Shown here: piece after piece, positions 1 through 9,224 of the stretch
Layout: each line of letters starts with the position of its first letter
How positions within the stretch are numbered: the first letter of the stretch is position 1
Assembly (NCBI RefSeq): GCF_017814275.1
Contig: NZ_JAGIYQ010000001.1
Coordinates: forward strand, 219,515 to 283,514
Reading direction: 5' to 3'
Length of the DNA: 64,000 nucleotides
From: Gottfriedia endophytica
GTDB taxonomy: Bacteria; Bacillota; Bacilli; Bacillales; Bacillaceae_G
The notes under the pieces: generated by a model
Seen by the model: the letters and a program-made list of their open reading frames with translations, nothing else
What the model was told of the DNA's origin: nothing
The model's database searches: none
Made by a program: the position numbers and the translations under genes

Positions 1-184
1 AAGGCACTGGCTGCTGAGGAATAAAGTGAGGTGGAGCAGCAGTTGGTGCAGCAGTTGGTGGATGCTGTGGCGAGCCACCTGGGAATTGTGGTATTGGTTG
101 GCTTGGTGGGAATCCTGTTGGTGGTACTGATGGTTGACTTGGATGCGGACTTGTTGGGAATTGCTGAACTCTAAAATAATCCAT
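1..184 (-). CDS. proline/glutamine-rich protein, N-terminal part (runs off the window)
   Basis: An ATG at 184-182 follows a good ribosome site (AAAAGGAG) and opens a frame that continues past the left edge. The visible ~61 residues begin MDYFRVQQFPTSPHPSQP and are dominated by Pro, Gln, Ser and Thr, with repeats such as PTAAPTAAPP. No enzyme domain or membrane segment is visible in this part. Low-complexity Pro/Gln N-termini like this occur in small surface or spore-associated proteins of Bacillaceae, but that is only a family impression. Function unknown; the reading frame itself is well supported by the start site and codon phase. Confidence 0.6.
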   Translation of the reverse strand, partial: MDYFRVQQFPTSPHPSQPSVPPTGFPPSQPIPQFPGGSPQHPPTAAPTAAPPHFIPQQPVP

Positions 185-308
185 TCGATACATCTCCTTT
201 TAAGTCATTTTCCATAGCCTATGCAAGAAAGTATTGGAGGGTTTGGGCAGAGATACTATTTTTTATTAGGACATCGAATAGATCGTTTGCTCTCCAAAAT
301 GAACATAT

Positions 309-341
309 AAAAAACGCAACGAAGAAATTTCGTTACGTGTT
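309..341 (-). terminator. rho-independent terminator
   Basis: Read on the minus strand, an ACGTAACGAA / TTCGTTGCGT stem is followed by a run of T. It lies about 70 bp after the stop of the small membrane protein gene at 410-607. Confidence 0.7.
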
Positions 342-409
342 CTTATATCCATTAGAAACCTCCATAAGAAAGTTTTCAATTAATCTTTTATTTTTTTGAT
401 TAACTAACC

Positions 410-607
410 TTATCTATTATTAATTTCTTCCTTATTATTTCTAGGAAAGTTCTTTCTTTTATTAATTATGGATAACAGTGAGAAAACAACCCCCGCTAAA
501 ACTAATACAGGAAAGGTTATCGTTTTATCCCTTGAATAATTATTCCATGCGTAAATAGCTAAAAAAATTATAATTAAAATCAAATTATATACTTTGTATT
601 TATTCAT
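410..607 (-). CDS. small membrane protein, two predicted TM helices
   Basis: 65 residues, starting at an ATG preceded by GGAGAG. Two hydrophobic stretches (about residues 8-21 and 31-47) are separated by a short charged turn (NYSRDKT). The C-terminus is strongly basic and Asn-rich (NKRKNFPRNNKEEINNR), so it is probably an integral membrane protein with a cytoplasmic tail. It is a single gene with its own terminator. I do not recognise a family. Confidence 0.5.
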   Translation of the reverse strand: MNKYKVYNLILIIIFLAIYAWNNYSRDKTITFPVLVLAGVVFSLLSIINKRKNFPRNNKEEINNR

Positions 608-773
608 TTTTTCTCTCCATTCATCAAATTCACTTCTTGTCGAAACTACATTTATTTAGAATTCTTCATAAAAGGAATAATCTCCTTCCTATTCTGCCAA
701 GAAGGAGTTTCCAGTCACTCTATCAAATTTATATCAATACGGATACAAAACACTTAAGAAAGAAGGTGTTAAT

Positions 774-872
774 ATGCTTGGTAATATTGGTTTTCCTGGA
801 TTGATTTTAATTATTATCATTCTCTTAGTATTTTTTTGTGTTTGGGGCGTATTAAAAATGATGAAGAAGTGA
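774..872 (+). CDS. 32-residue TatA-like membrane peptide
   Basis: ATG at 774 is preceded by AGAAGGTG at good spacing and is followed by 32 codons to TGA. The product starts MLGNIGFPGLILIIIILLVF and ends WGVLKMMKK. The first ~20 residues match the N-terminal membrane anchor of Bacillus TatA proteins (which read like M-x-x-NIG-x-PGLILI). The Phe-Gly-Pro hinge and the amphipathic helix that TatA needs are absent. It is either a decayed tatA or a free-standing small membrane peptide. It sits 57 bp upstream of the S51-like gene and could share its transcript. Confidence 0.55.
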   Translation: MLGNIGFPGLILIIIILLVFFCVWGVLKMMKK

Positions 873-929
873 TTGTTGTAGGACAATACGCATTATTTAT
901 TAGTACTAATTTCAGGAGGAAAGAACAAG

Positions 930-1568
930 ATGAAAAATAGACATCTATTCTTATTTGGAGGTGGTCCCCCCTTCACCTCAATACTAGGCAATAAGTTTGC
1001 AGAACTCTCCTCTACTAAAGAACATAAAATTGCCATTTTATTTATCGAAACATCGGATTCAGAAAAATATTTACCAATTTACACAAGTGTTTTGAAACAA
1101 CAAGGACTAAACAATTTTGTATTTCTCCCACTTTCTTTAACACCTTCAGCAACATTCCTTGAAGAATTACGTACTTGTTCAGGAATTGTCATTGGTGGTG
1201 GAAATACTGAGCTTTATCAAAATTATTTAATGGAATCATCAATCGGTCATCACATAAAAACGGTATATAACGAAGGAATCCCAGTTGCAGGTTTCTCAGC
1301 AGGTGCTTTAGTCAGTTTGAAAAATTGTGTGGTTCAATCTAAAAATGATCCACTATTCTTAGAGGGTTTGGGCTTACTCAATGATTGCCTTATTCAAGTT
1401 CATTTTTCTTCTACTGACGAAGAAAGTTTAAAATCAGCATTAATAGAAACGAATAGTGCAATTGGTTACGGTATTAGTGAAAACTCCGGAATCTATTTTG
1501 AAAATGAAACGTTATCTTTAACTGAAGGGACTATTCATCCTATTGAATTGAACTATCAAAACAAATAA
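930..1568 (+). CDS. peptidase S51 / type 1 glutamine amidotransferase-like protein
   Basis: 212 residues, with a strong AGGAGG site before the ATG. Two hallmark segments of the peptidase E / cyanophycinase fold are visible: GGGN at residues 89-92 (oxyanion side) and the nucleophile elbow GFSAGA at 121-126 with Ser123 as the likely catalytic serine. The N-terminal LFLFGGGPPF and the length fit single-domain S51 members. Substrate unknown; family members cleave Asp-containing dipeptides or isoaspartyl bonds. It follows the TatA-like peptide and ends in a bidirectional terminator. Confidence 0.75.
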   Translation: MKNRHLFLFGGGPPFTSILGNKFAELSSTKEHKIAILFIETSDSEKYLPIYTSVLKQQGLNNFVFLPLSLTPSATFLEELRTCSGIVIGGGNTELYQNYLMESSIGHHIKTVYNEGIPVAGFSAGALVSLKNCVVQSKNDPLFLEGLGLLNDCLIQVHFSSTDEESLKSALIETNSAIGYGISENSGIYFENETLSLTEGTIHPIELNYQNK

Positions 1569-1618
1569 AGAGCTTGTAGCCTCATTACAACGTAACAAAG
1601 GCTACAAGCTCTTTTTAT
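1567..1618. terminator. bidirectional terminator
   Basis: A perfect 15-bp stem (arms 1567-1581 and 1600-1614, core AGAGCTTGTAGCC) with T-rich tracts on both sides. It separates the convergent S51-like and aminopeptidase genes. Confidence 0.85.
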
Positions 1619-1625
1619 TTGTTAA

Positions 1626-2858
1626 TTAGTATGCCCAATTACCATTACGCATAATTGGTTCAGTTGTGCCGTCTGCTTTTACTCCATCAATGTTCAATTC
1701 AGGAGAACCAATCATGAAGTCAACGTGAGTTAAGCTTTGGTTAATACCAAGTTTAGCTTGTTCTTCAGAAGGTAATTTTTCTCCATCTTTCATATTGTTT
1801 GGATAAGCTTTACCTAAAGCTAAATGACAAGAAGCATTTTCGTCAAATAATGTGTTATAGAAAATTAAACCAGAGTTTGAGATTGGTGAGTCATGAGGTA
1901 CAAGTGCAACTTCACCTAAACGACGAGCACCTTCATCTGTTTCTAGTAAATGCTTCAATGTGTCATATCCAACTTCTGCTGAATAATCTACAACTGAACC
2001 ATTTTCAAATGTTAATGAGAATCTCTCAATGACATTTCCACCGTAATTTAATGGATAAGTACTTGTTACTTTTCCATTAACTCCGTGGCTGTGAGGCATT
2101 GAGAATACTTCTTCAGTAGGGATGTTTGGATTAAACCATTTTCCATCCTCACTGTAAGCTCCTCCGCCTTTCCAAACATGATTGTCTACTAAATCTAAAG
2201 ATAAATCAGTGCCTGGTGCTTTAAATAGCAATGTTTTATATTGTTTATCATTTAATTGCGTTACTTTTTCTTGTAACGTATCATTATGTACATTCCAAGC
2301 CTCAATTGGATTATCTTTGTCTACACGACAGATTTTAAATACTGATTCCCAAAGTAATTCCATTCCTTTTTCTTCTGTTTCGTTTGGATACACTTTTGCT
2401 ACCCATTCAACACATGGAATTGCAACAATTGACCAACGAATTTTATCAGCCATCATATATTCACGATAAGCATGAAGTGCTGTTGCACCTGTTTTATTTG
2501 CTGTTGCAATACGTTTAGGATCAATTCCTTTTAAAAGATCAGGATTTGGTGCAAGAATATTAAGGACTGCCCCACCATTTTTTGCTAAGTCTTCCATTCC
2601 TTTTGCTTTCCATTCAGGGAATTCAGAAAAAGCTTCTTCTGGAGCTAATTCGAATTTTGTACGAGTAATTTCATCGTCATTCCAATCGATATAAACATGT
2701 TTAGCTCCTGCTTGATAAGCATATTTTACAACTTTACGTACATATGGAGCTGTAACGATTGGTGCATTGATATGAAGCGTTTGGCCTTCTTCAACATTGA
2801 CTCCTATTTTTACTGCTAGTTCAGCATACTTTTCTAGTAATTGATCAAAGTGACTCAT
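1626..2858 (-). CDS. ampS: M29 family metallo-aminopeptidase (AmpS/PepS type)
   Basis: 410 residues, the normal length for cytosolic M29 aminopeptidases, which release N-terminal residues using two metal ions. Expected ligand segments are visible in the second half: the Glu of NIPTEEVFSMPH, then AEVGYD, ASCHLALG and LTHVDFMIGS, which carry the His and Asp ligands. The end GTTEPIMRNGNWAY is characteristic of the family. The ATG at 2858 has GGAGGGG in front. It is a single gene between two T-rich intergenic gaps; its role is probably general peptide turnover. Confidence 0.9.
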   Translation of the reverse strand: MSHFDQLLEKYAELAVKIGVNVEEGQTLHINAPIVTAPYVRKVVKYAYQAGAKHVYIDWNDDEITRTKFELAPEEAFSEFPEWKAKGMEDLAKNGGAVLNILAPNPDLLKGIDPKRIATANKTGATALHAYREYMMADKIRWSIVAIPCVEWVAKVYPNETEEKGMELLWESVFKICRVDKDNPIEAWNVHNDTLQEKVTQLNDKQYKTLLFKAPGTDLSLDLVDNHVWKGGGAYSEDGKWFNPNIPTEEVFSMPHSHGVNGKVTSTYPLNYGGNVIERFSLTFENGSVVDYSAEVGYDTLKHLLETDEGARRLGEVALVPHDSPISNSGLIFYNTLFDENASCHLALGKAYPNNMKDGEKLPSEEQAKLGINQSLTHVDFMIGSPELNIDGVKADGTTEPIMRNGNWAY

Positions 2859-2961
2859 ATTTTCCCCTCCATTTATGTGGTTTTCATACCAATAATCATT
2901 ATATATTAATTTTCAGAATTTTAATAATAAATCGCATAAAATATTACTATTAATTCTGACA

Positions 2962-4251
2962 TTATTTGCATAATGACTGTAAATCCTCAAAAAATGTAGG
3001 ATATGAAACGTTGATTGCTTCTTTTCTTTTTAAACTAACTTCGCTATCAGTAATTAAATTTGCAATGGCTAGCATCATACCAATTCGATGATCTCCGTGA
3101 CTGTCTACTTCTCCACCGTGCAAGCTAGTTTTACCATGTATAATCATTCCATCATCAGTCGGCTCAATATTCGCACCAAGTTTTCTTAATTCATTTACTA
3201 CTGTATCAATACGGTTTGTTTCTTTAACCTTTAATTCCTGTGCATCCTTAATGATGGTTGTACCAGTTGCTTGTGTTGCAGCTAAAGCAATGATTGGGAT
3301 TTCATCGATAGCTCTTGGAATGACATCTCCGCTTATGATCGTTCCTTTTAAGTCTGATGTTTCGATGATTAAATCGGCAACACGTTCAAAAGATTGGACA
3401 CGTTCATTTTGAATGCTTATTAATGCACCCATTTTTACTAAAATATCAATGATTCCGGTTCTAGTTTGATTAATCCCTACATTCTTTAACACAATTCTGC
3501 TATTTGGAGTAATCGCGCCTGCAACTAAGAAAAATGCTGCCGAAGAAATGTCTCCTGGAACTTCAATTGTTGTTGCTTTTAATGTTTGGCCACCAGTAAT
3601 TGAAACTTTGTTCCCTTCTTCAATTACATATACTCCGAAAGCTTGAAGCATACGCTCAGTATGATCTCTTGACTTACTAGGTTCTGTTACACTTGTCGTT
3701 CCATTTGCTTGAAGACCTGCCAAAAGAATAGCAGATTTTACTTGAGCGCTTGCTACTGGTGATTGATAATCCATTGCTTCAAGATTACCACCACGAATCG
3801 AAAGTGGACAATACGTTCCATTTTGACGACCATCAATTTTAGCTCCCATTTGGCTTAATGGTCCTGTCACACGTTTCATTGGTCGTTTTGCAATTGAGTC
3901 GTCCCCTTGTAGGCTAACATGAAACGGTAAACCTGCTAAAATTCCAAGCATTAAACGAATCGTGGTTCCAGAGTTACCTACATCTAATACTCTTGTCGGC
4001 TCATTTAATTTAGAGAGTCCATTTCCTTGTATCTCTACTGAAGAACCTTCTTGCTTAATAGAAACACCTAATTCACGAAAACATGAAATCGTACTAAGGC
4101 AATCCTCACCAGCTAAAAAATTTGTTATTTTTGTTGTACCTGTTGCCATCGAACCAAACATAACTGAACGATGTGAGATTGATTTATCACCTGGAATATT
4201 AATTCTTCCTTCTAGTTTCACAGATTTCTTTTTTTCTTCGCTCAATTTCAT
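2962..4251 (-). CDS. aroA: 3-phosphoshikimate 1-carboxyvinyltransferase (EPSP synthase)
   Basis: 429 residues. It transfers enolpyruvyl from PEP to shikimate-3-phosphate, the sixth step of the shikimate pathway. Family signatures: [12 protein letters not shown] (about 20-31), [12 protein letters not shown], the RPMKR segment, and [11 protein letters not shown] near the C-terminus. The glycine-rich LDVGNSGTT segment has the order seen in class II enzymes of Gram-positives. It is the last gene of the aroG-aroC-aroA operon, 36 bp after aroC. The B. subtilis name for this gene is aroE. Start is supported by GAGGGAATCAACG before the ATG. Confidence 0.96.
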   Translation of the reverse strand: MKLSEEKKKSVKLEGRINIPGDKSISHRSVMFGSMATGTTKITNFLAGEDCLSTISCFRELGVSIKQEGSSVEIQGNGLSKLNEPTRVLDVGNSGTTIRLMLGILAGLPFHVSLQGDDSIAKRPMKRVTGPLSQMGAKIDGRQNGTYCPLSIRGGNLEAMDYQSPVASAQVKSAILLAGLQANGTTSVTEPSKSRDHTERMLQAFGVYVIEEGNKVSITGGQTLKATTIEVPGDISSAAFFLVAGAITPNSRIVLKNVGINQTRTGIIDILVKMGALISIQNERVQSFERVADLIIETSDLKGTIISGDVIPRAIDEIPIIALAATQATGTTIIKDAQELKVKETNRIDTVVNELRKLGANIEPTDDGMIIHGKTSLHGGEVDSHGDHRIGMMLAIANLITDSEVSLKRKEAINVSYPTFFEDLQSLCK

Positions 4252-4287
4252 CGTTGATTCCCTCCTCTAGCATTTGAAAAGTCTGCT

Positions 4288-5460
4288 TTAGAATTGTTTC
4301 GAATAAGCTCTAAACTCCTCTAGATTTTCTTGAATTTGTTTCATTTGGTCTTTACCAAATTGTTCAATTAATTCATTTGCTAGTTCCCACGCAACGACTG
4401 ATTCTGCTACTACACATGCCGCTGGTACTGCACAGCTATCTGATCGTTCAACACTTGCTTCATAAACTTCTTTTGTCATAATATCTACGCTTTTTAATGG
4501 TTTATATAATGTAGGAATCGGCTTCATAACACCTTTTACAACAATCGGCATTCCAGTTGTCATCCCACCTTCAAAACCGCCAGCGTTATTTGTACTTCTT
4601 CTATATCCATTTTCGGCATCCCAAATAATTTCATCATGAACTTGGCTACCTGGCAATGATGCTGCTTCAAAACCAATTCCGATTTCAACACCCTTAAATG
4701 CATTGATCCCCATAATTGCAGCTGCTAGTTTTGCATCTAATTTTCGATCATAATGAACATAACTTCCAACTCCAATTGGCATGCCTTCAGCAATAATTTC
4801 TACAACGCCACCAACTGAATCACCTTGCTTTTTCGCCTCATCAATACAATCTTTCATTTCTTGTTCAACTTGAGAATCCACACATCGCACTGGAGAAATT
4901 TCTGCTTTTTCCTTAATTTCTTTAATTGTCACATGATGTTCGATCGTAGCTTTCACTCCACCAATTTCAATAACATGACCAGCTACTTCAACACCTAACT
5001 CTTTTAATATTTTTTTCGCAACTGCACCAACCGCAACTCTGGCAGCTGTTTCTCTAGCTGATGAACGTTCTAATACATTTCTCAAATCCTTGTGACCATA
5101 TTTTATTGCCCCATTTAAGTCTGCATGCCCTGGTCTTGGTCTTGTTAATTTTCTTTTTACTTCTTCCTCTTCCTCATTTGAGATTGGCTCTGATCCCATA
5201 ATTTTTGTCCAATGTTTAAAATCATCGTTAACGACTACAAGTGTAATTGGTGAACCTAATGTTTTCCCGTGACGAACACCACTTAAAATTTCCACAGTAT
5301 CTGTTTCGATCTGCATTCTTCTTCCTCGGCCGTGACCACCTTGTCTTCGTTTTAATTCACCATTTATCTCTTCAGCAGTTATTGTTAAACCAGCTGGAAC
5401 GCCTTCAATAATTACTGTCAGCTGTGGTCCGTGTGATTCACCTGCAGTTAAATACCTCAT
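4288..5460 (-). CDS. aroC: chorismate synthase
   Basis: 390 residues. It converts EPSP to chorismate with reduced FMN as cofactor. Signatures: [15 protein letters not shown] at the N-terminus, [18 protein letters not shown], and the [17 protein letters not shown] segment near 130-150. ATG at 5460 has AAGGAG six bases upstream. It sits between aroG and aroA; the 147-bp gap to aroG contains a decayed T-box with an apparently intact terminator, so expression relative to aroG may be reduced. The B. subtilis name is aroF. Confidence 0.96.
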   Translation of the reverse strand: MRYLTAGESHGPQLTVIIEGVPAGLTITAEEINGELKRRQGGHGRGRRMQIETDTVEILSGVRHGKTLGSPITLVVVNDDFKHWTKIMGSEPISNEEEEEVKRKLTRPRPGHADLNGAIKYGHKDLRNVLERSSARETAARVAVGAVAKKILKELGVEVAGHVIEIGGVKATIEHHVTIKEIKEKAEISPVRCVDSQVEQEMKDCIDEAKKQGDSVGGVVEIIAEGMPIGVGSYVHYDRKLDAKLAAAIMGINAFKGVEIGIGFEAASLPGSQVHDEIIWDAENGYRRSTNNAGGFEGGMTTGMPIVVKGVMKPIPTLYKPLKSVDIMTKEVYEASVERSDSCAVPAACVVAESVVAWELANELIEQFGKDQMKQIQENLEEFRAYSKQF

Positions 5461-5495
5461 ATCGTTTATCTCCTTAGTAGGTCAGAATTAGTATA

Positions 5496-5600
5496 AAAAG
5501 CCCCTACTGAACCGATCAGCAGGGACGAAAGTTATCGCAGTACCACTCAGTTGATGTTGAGTTTCCTCGATATAATCAGTTAGTACCCTTTCCCCTTTTA
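5496..5600 (-). promoter_or_regulatory. decayed T-box leader in the aroG-aroC gap
   Basis: Minus strand shows CTGAGTGGTACTGCG, a degenerate copy of the T-box consensus AGGGTGGTACCGCG. It is followed by CGTCCCTGCTGATCGG and a terminator stem with CAGTAGGGGC and five T (5496-5525). Only about 50 bases separate it from the aroG stop, too few for a Stem I and specifier loop. The T-box bases that should pair with CCCT are altered and instead form a small CTCA/TGAG hairpin, so antitermination should fail. Confidence 0.65.
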
Positions 5601-5607
5601 TACAGAA

Positions 5608-6684
5608 TTATGAAAGTTTTGCAGTAAAGCTTTTCATTTCATTCATAAATTCATTAAATTGTGGAATGTTCATTTGCTGTGCTGCATCTGAAAGCGCTAC
5701 AGCAGGATCTGGGTGAACTTCTGCCATAACTGCATCTGCACCAATTGCGATCGCAGCTTTTGCAGTAGGAAGTAATAAATCTCTACGTCCTGTACTATGT
5801 GTAACATCCACGATAACTGGTAAATGTGTTTCTTTCTTTAAAATTGGAACCGCTGATATATCTAACGTATTACGTGTTGCTTTTTCATATGTGCGTATAC
5901 CACGCTCACATAAAATTATTTGATCGTTTCCTTGTGTGATAATATATTCTGCTGCATTAATGAATTCTTCAATTGTTGCAGCTAACCCTCTTTTTAATAA
6001 AACTGGTTTATTCACTTTACCAACTGTTCTTAAAAGATCAAAGTTTTGCATATTACGAGCACCAATTTGAATCACATCAACGTATTCTAATGCCATTTCT
6101 ACATCATTTGGATTTAAAATTTCACTAATTACACCAAGGCCATACTCATCCGCTACTTTACGTAAAATTTGCAGTCCTTCTAATCCTAATCCTTGGAAAT
6201 CATATGGTGAAGTACGTGGCTTAAATGCTCCACCTCGCATTAACTTTAATCCTTGTTCTTTCATTGCTTTTGCAACTGCGCGAACTTGATCTACGCTCTC
6301 AACAGCACAAGGTCCCATAATGAAAGTTTGTTTACCACTTCCTAGTGCCTCACCATTTACATTAACAATTGTATTTTCAGCCTTCATTTTTCTAGATACA
6401 AGCAATGCTTTTCGATGATCATCTTCTTGAAGCTCTAAGCTCGCTTGGAAAATTGTTTTAAACATATGTTGCATTGTAGATGTTTCAAAAGGACCTTTAT
6501 TGTAATCAGCAACCATATTTAATACTTCACGCTCGCGCTCTGGATCAAATCGATTAATGCCATGTTTAATTTTTTCTTTCCCAATTTCTTGAACTACTTT
6601 ACCACGTTCATTTAATAATTCGATTAATTGTAAGTTAATTTCATCAACCTTTTGACGTAATTGATCTAATTTTTGTTCACTCAT
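5608..6684 (-). CDS. aroG: bifunctional chorismate mutase / DAHP synthase (AroG-AroQ type)
   Basis: 358 residues. Residues ~1-90 are an AroQ-type chorismate mutase domain ([26 protein letters not shown]). Residues ~115-358 are a DAHP synthase barrel ([57 protein letters not shown]). It condenses PEP and erythrose-4-phosphate, the committing step; in B. subtilis the fused mutase domain senses chorismate and prephenate. It is the first gene of the operon and is transcribed through two Phe-type T-boxes. The B. subtilis name for this fusion is aroA. Start: ATG with GAGGAAGAG upstream. Confidence 0.95.
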   Translation of the reverse strand: MSEQKLDQLRQKVDEINLQLIELLNERGKVVQEIGKEKIKHGINRFDPEREREVLNMVADYNKGPFETSTMQHMFKTIFQASLELQEDDHRKALLVSRKMKAENTIVNVNGEALGSGKQTFIMGPCAVESVDQVRAVAKAMKEQGLKLMRGGAFKPRTSPYDFQGLGLEGLQILRKVADEYGLGVISEILNPNDVEMALEYVDVIQIGARNMQNFDLLRTVGKVNKPVLLKRGLAATIEEFINAAEYIITQGNDQIILCERGIRTYEKATRNTLDISAVPILKKETHLPVIVDVTHSTGRRDLLLPTAKAAIAIGADAVMAEVHPDPAVALSDAAQQMNIPQFNEFMNEMKSFTAKLS

Positions 6685-6919
6685 GTTTTCTCTTCCTCTT
6701 CACTTTATTTTTATTATTTTGGTTTAATTGTTTTGTAATCATCACAAAAACTTCTTTTTTGGTATTTCATAATGAATAGTGTTGTTATTCTAATAGAGTT
6801 TCTAATTGATTATAAATCACAAACACGTAAGATGCTTAGAAAAAGCTTACGGTTGTGATTTCAAGGAGACTCCTTTCCAAATTCTTCATGTTAAAAAGCT
6901 GAAAGCAACTAAAATAAAA

Positions 6920-7152
6920 AACGCCCCTGTCTATTAATGACAGGGACGATGTTTACCGCGGTACCACCCTAATTGTGAACTGAATTGTTCACCACTTACA
7001 TTGTTAACGATCAAAGAAGACCGTCTTCCTAAAGTAAAATTTAGAAAGAAGCTCCAGGAGTGAAATTCATGCTAACCTTTTGTACTGACTTCCACCTACC
7101 GTCAGCTCTCTGTAACAAAATTTGTTGGCACTACTGTTGTCCCTTCACTGCA
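6920..7152 (-). promoter_or_regulatory. T-box riboswitch, gene-proximal, Phe (UUC) specifier
   Basis: All parts of a T-box leader are present on the minus strand: the Stem I start AGTGAAGGGACA, the apical AGAGAGCTGACGG, the specifier-side GAATTTCACTCC with UUC at 7062-7064 followed by A, the exact T-box AGGGTGGTACCGCG (6956-6969), and a terminator CCCTGTC/GACAGGGGCG plus T run (6918-6946). UUC reads Phe. It is the second of two in tandem upstream of aroG. Confidence 0.9.
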
Positions 7153-7167
7153 TTTTTTTATATAAAA

Positions 7168-7445
7168 TTAAAAGCCCTACTGGATAAACCAGTAGGGACG
7201 AATTTATTCGCGGTACCACCCTAATTGTAGATTAATCATCTACCACTTCATTTTGTTAACGATCAGAATAGACCGTTTCCCCCTAATAGACTAGTTCAAA
7301 ACAGTTTATTAATATACTGTTTGATCTACCATCTACTTTGAAGAAAATGCTCCAGGAGTGAAATTCATTAAGGACTATGTACTGACTTGCACCTTCCGTC
7401 AGCTCTCTAAAACAGGGAGACCTTCACTACTTTGTTCCTTTCATT
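7168..7445 (-). promoter_or_regulatory. T-box riboswitch, promoter-proximal, Phe (UUC) specifier
   Basis: Same architecture as its neighbour: AGTGAAGGTC, AGAGAGCTGACGG, specifier region GAATTTCACTCC with UUC at 7360-7362, T-box AGGGTGGTACCGCG (7209-7222), then the terminator CCCTACTGG/CCAGTAGGGC with T run (7172-7198). Because both leaders lie on one transcript, uncharged tRNA-Phe should have to engage both for aroG to be reached. Confidence 0.9.
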
Positions 7446-7503
7446 GCATAACTATTTAATTTTATTATCTTCCAAAACTTATAAGGGTTGTTTTATTATT
7501 AGA

Positions 7504-7532
7504 ATTATATGCTTGGATTTTTTTAATGTCAA
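7504..7532 (-). promoter_or_regulatory. sigma-A promoter of the aro operon
   Basis: Perfect -35 TTGACA (7527-7532) and -10 TATAAT (7504-7509) on the minus strand, 17 bp apart. They lie about 60-90 bases upstream of the first T-box leader. Confidence 0.88.
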
Positions 7533-7736
7533 CATATTTGATCCAAATTAACAAAAAATTCTTATATATTTACAATCTGGCTTTGTTTTTAATAACTTGA
7601 GGACCTTTACTACCTAAAATCCCCCCAATTATACACCTTCTTTTTTAATTTTTGTATCATTATTTTTATGTGAATTTTATTATCTTCTCTTTTATCTTTT
7701 TTTCATATAGTACAGACACACACAGGCACTTTTTCT

Positions 7737-7745
7737 CATAAAATA
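7737..7745 (+). promoter_or_regulatory. possible mother-cell (SigE/SigK-type) -10 for sigK
   Basis: CATAAAATA fits the SigK -10 pattern CATANNNTA, with AC dinucleotides about 17-20 bp upstream, and lies 38 bp before the sigK start. The motif is short, so it is suggestive only. Confidence 0.35.
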
Positions 7746-7782
7746 GATAACACATTACCCTACCTTCAATAGGAGTGATCAT

Positions 7783-8508
7783 ATGCCTGGATTACTGACA
7801 GCTTTGAGCTATTTCTTAAAAGAAGTGTTTGTGTTTGTTTCGTATGTGAAAAATAACGCATTTCCACAGCCCCTATCCTCCGCACAAGAAACCTTGTACC
7901 TAGAGCGTATGGCAAAAGGGGATAAAGAAGCGCGGAATTTATTAATTGAGCATAATTTACGATTAGTTGCACACATTGTAAAAAAATTCGAAAATACTGG
8001 TGAAGACGCAGAGGATTTGATTTCAATTGGAACAATTGGCCTCATTAAAGCCATTGAAAGCTTCGTTCAAGGAAAAGGTACGAAATTAGCAACGTATGCT
8101 GCAAGATGTATCGAAAATGAAATCTTAATGCATTTACGAGCTCTCAAAAAGACAAAAAAAGATGTTTCATTACACGATCCAATCGGACAGGATAAAGAAG
8201 GCAATGAAATTTCCTTACTGGATATTTTAAAAGCTGAGTCTGATGATGTAGTTGATCAAATCCAGTTAAGTATGGAGCTTGAAAAAATTAAACACTATAT
8301 CAAAATTTTGGATGATCGAGAAAAGGAAGTAATTGTTCAGCGCTTTGGAATTGATATGGATAAAGAATTAACCCAACGTGAAATCGCAAAAAAATTAAAT
8401 ATATCAAGAAGTTATGTTTCTCGTATTGAAAAACGAGCTTTGATGAAAATGTTCCACGAATTTGCAAGAGAAGAAAAAGAGAAGGAAAAGAAAAAGAAGC
8501 GGAATTAA
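7783..8508 (+). CDS. sigK: RNA polymerase sporulation sigma factor SigK (pro-protein)
   Basis: 241 residues, full length and uninterrupted (no skin-type element). The N-terminal ~20 residues ([18 protein letters not shown]...) are the hydrophobic pro-sequence removed by the SpoIVFB membrane protease. Region 2 follows ([49 protein letters not shown]), then region 4 with its helix-turn-helix ([22 protein letters not shown]). It directs late mother-cell transcription during sporulation. ATG has AGGAGTG in front. It is divergent from the aro operon; a ~155-bp structured repeat starts at its stop codon. Confidence 0.97.
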   Translation: MPGLLTALSYFLKEVFVFVSYVKNNAFPQPLSSAQETLYLERMAKGDKEARNLLIEHNLRLVAHIVKKFENTGEDAEDLISIGTIGLIKAIESFVQGKGTKLATYAARCIENEILMHLRALKKTKKDVSLHDPIGQDKEGNEISLLDILKAESDDVVDQIQLSMELEKIKHYIKILDDREKEVIVQRFGIDMDKELTQREIAKKLNISRSYVSRIEKRALMKMFHEFAREEKEKEKKKKRN

Positions 8509-8667
8509 TAAAGTGAAACTTCCATCAGTGGGGTTTTCTTTATCCCCCACTGATGGTTAGCCCACCCAATCGGGCTTTTACGGGCAGTTATCCCCCACCT
8601 ATCTTCTCGCATCTCTCTTAATCTTGAAGTGAGGGTCTTACTACCCGTTAATCCGGGATAAATTTTA
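8508..8667 (+). repeat. 3'-adjacent structured repeat, copy 1
   Basis: Begins AATAAAGTGAAACTTCCATC at the sigK stop codon. It contains hairpin CCATCAGTGGGG / CCCCACTGATGG (8522-8554), then CAATCGGGCTTTTACGGGCAG and a second long-range arm ending CTACCCGTTAATCCGGG. Copies 2 (16849-17010) and 3 (32744-32899, minus) share the whole length with scattered differences. Confidence 0.85.
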
Positions 8668-8762
8668 CTAATAACATTTCGATAGTAAGAATAGGTGGGC
8701 TATCTACTTTTGACTAATAGCCCTTTTTATTCAGAATTTAAACTCTAAATGTAAGATAACAT

Positions 8763-9224
8763 TTATTTTTCATCAAATGTATTTAAAGAAAGTAACCGAA
8801 TAAGAATCTGGTTTAATCGAGCTTCCTTTTCCATAATGTTTCCAAAAAATCCTACGTCTACAGCCTCAACAATCGGAAGTGCAATTTTTACTCTATTTAA
8901 TCCTTCCTCAGTAGGTGAAAGTATTATCTCACGTTTATCAGAAGGGTTTTTTGTTCTAATAATTAACCCTTTTGTTTCAAGAGTTCTTACAACGTCAGAA
9001 ACCATCATACAGTTTGAGTGGGTAAACTCTGACAGTTTTTTTTGTGTAACTTTTTCCCCACAGCTATTAAGAAAATCACTAGCAGCTAATAAGACGAATT
9101 GTGCATGAGTTAAACTAATTTTATTCAGTTCCTTTGTAATCATTCTTTGCCATGTTTGAGTAACTCTCCATAGTAAAAAACCCAAACTTTCATTTGGTTC
9201 ATTAAATTTTGAATTCCATTCCAT
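8763..9224 (-). CDS. MarR-family transcriptional regulator
   Basis: 153 residues with the MarR winged-helix layout: an N-terminal dimer helix (LGFLLWRVTQTWQRMITKEL), LTHAQFVLLAA, a recognition segment (TQKKLSEFTHSNCMMVSDVV), and the wing TKNPSDKREIILSPTEEG carrying the conserved DKR. Its start overlaps the end of the upstream EVE-domain gene by 23 bp, so the two are cotranscribed and probably translationally coupled. It likely autoregulates through the direct repeats at 9716-9748. Ligand unknown. Confidence 0.85.
   Translation of the reverse strand: MEWNSKFNEPNESLGFLLWRVTQTWQRMITKELNKISLTHAQFVLLAASDFLNSCGEKVTQKKLSEFTHSNCMMVSDVVRTLETKGLIIRTKNPSDKREIILSPTEEGLNRVKIALPIVEAVDVGFFGNIMEKEARLNQILIRLLSLNTFDEK

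Noticed and set aside
7783-8508. Possible interruption of sigK by a skin-like prophage element
   Set aside because: The frame is continuous over 241 residues with regions 2 and 4 complete; no recombinase or split site is present.
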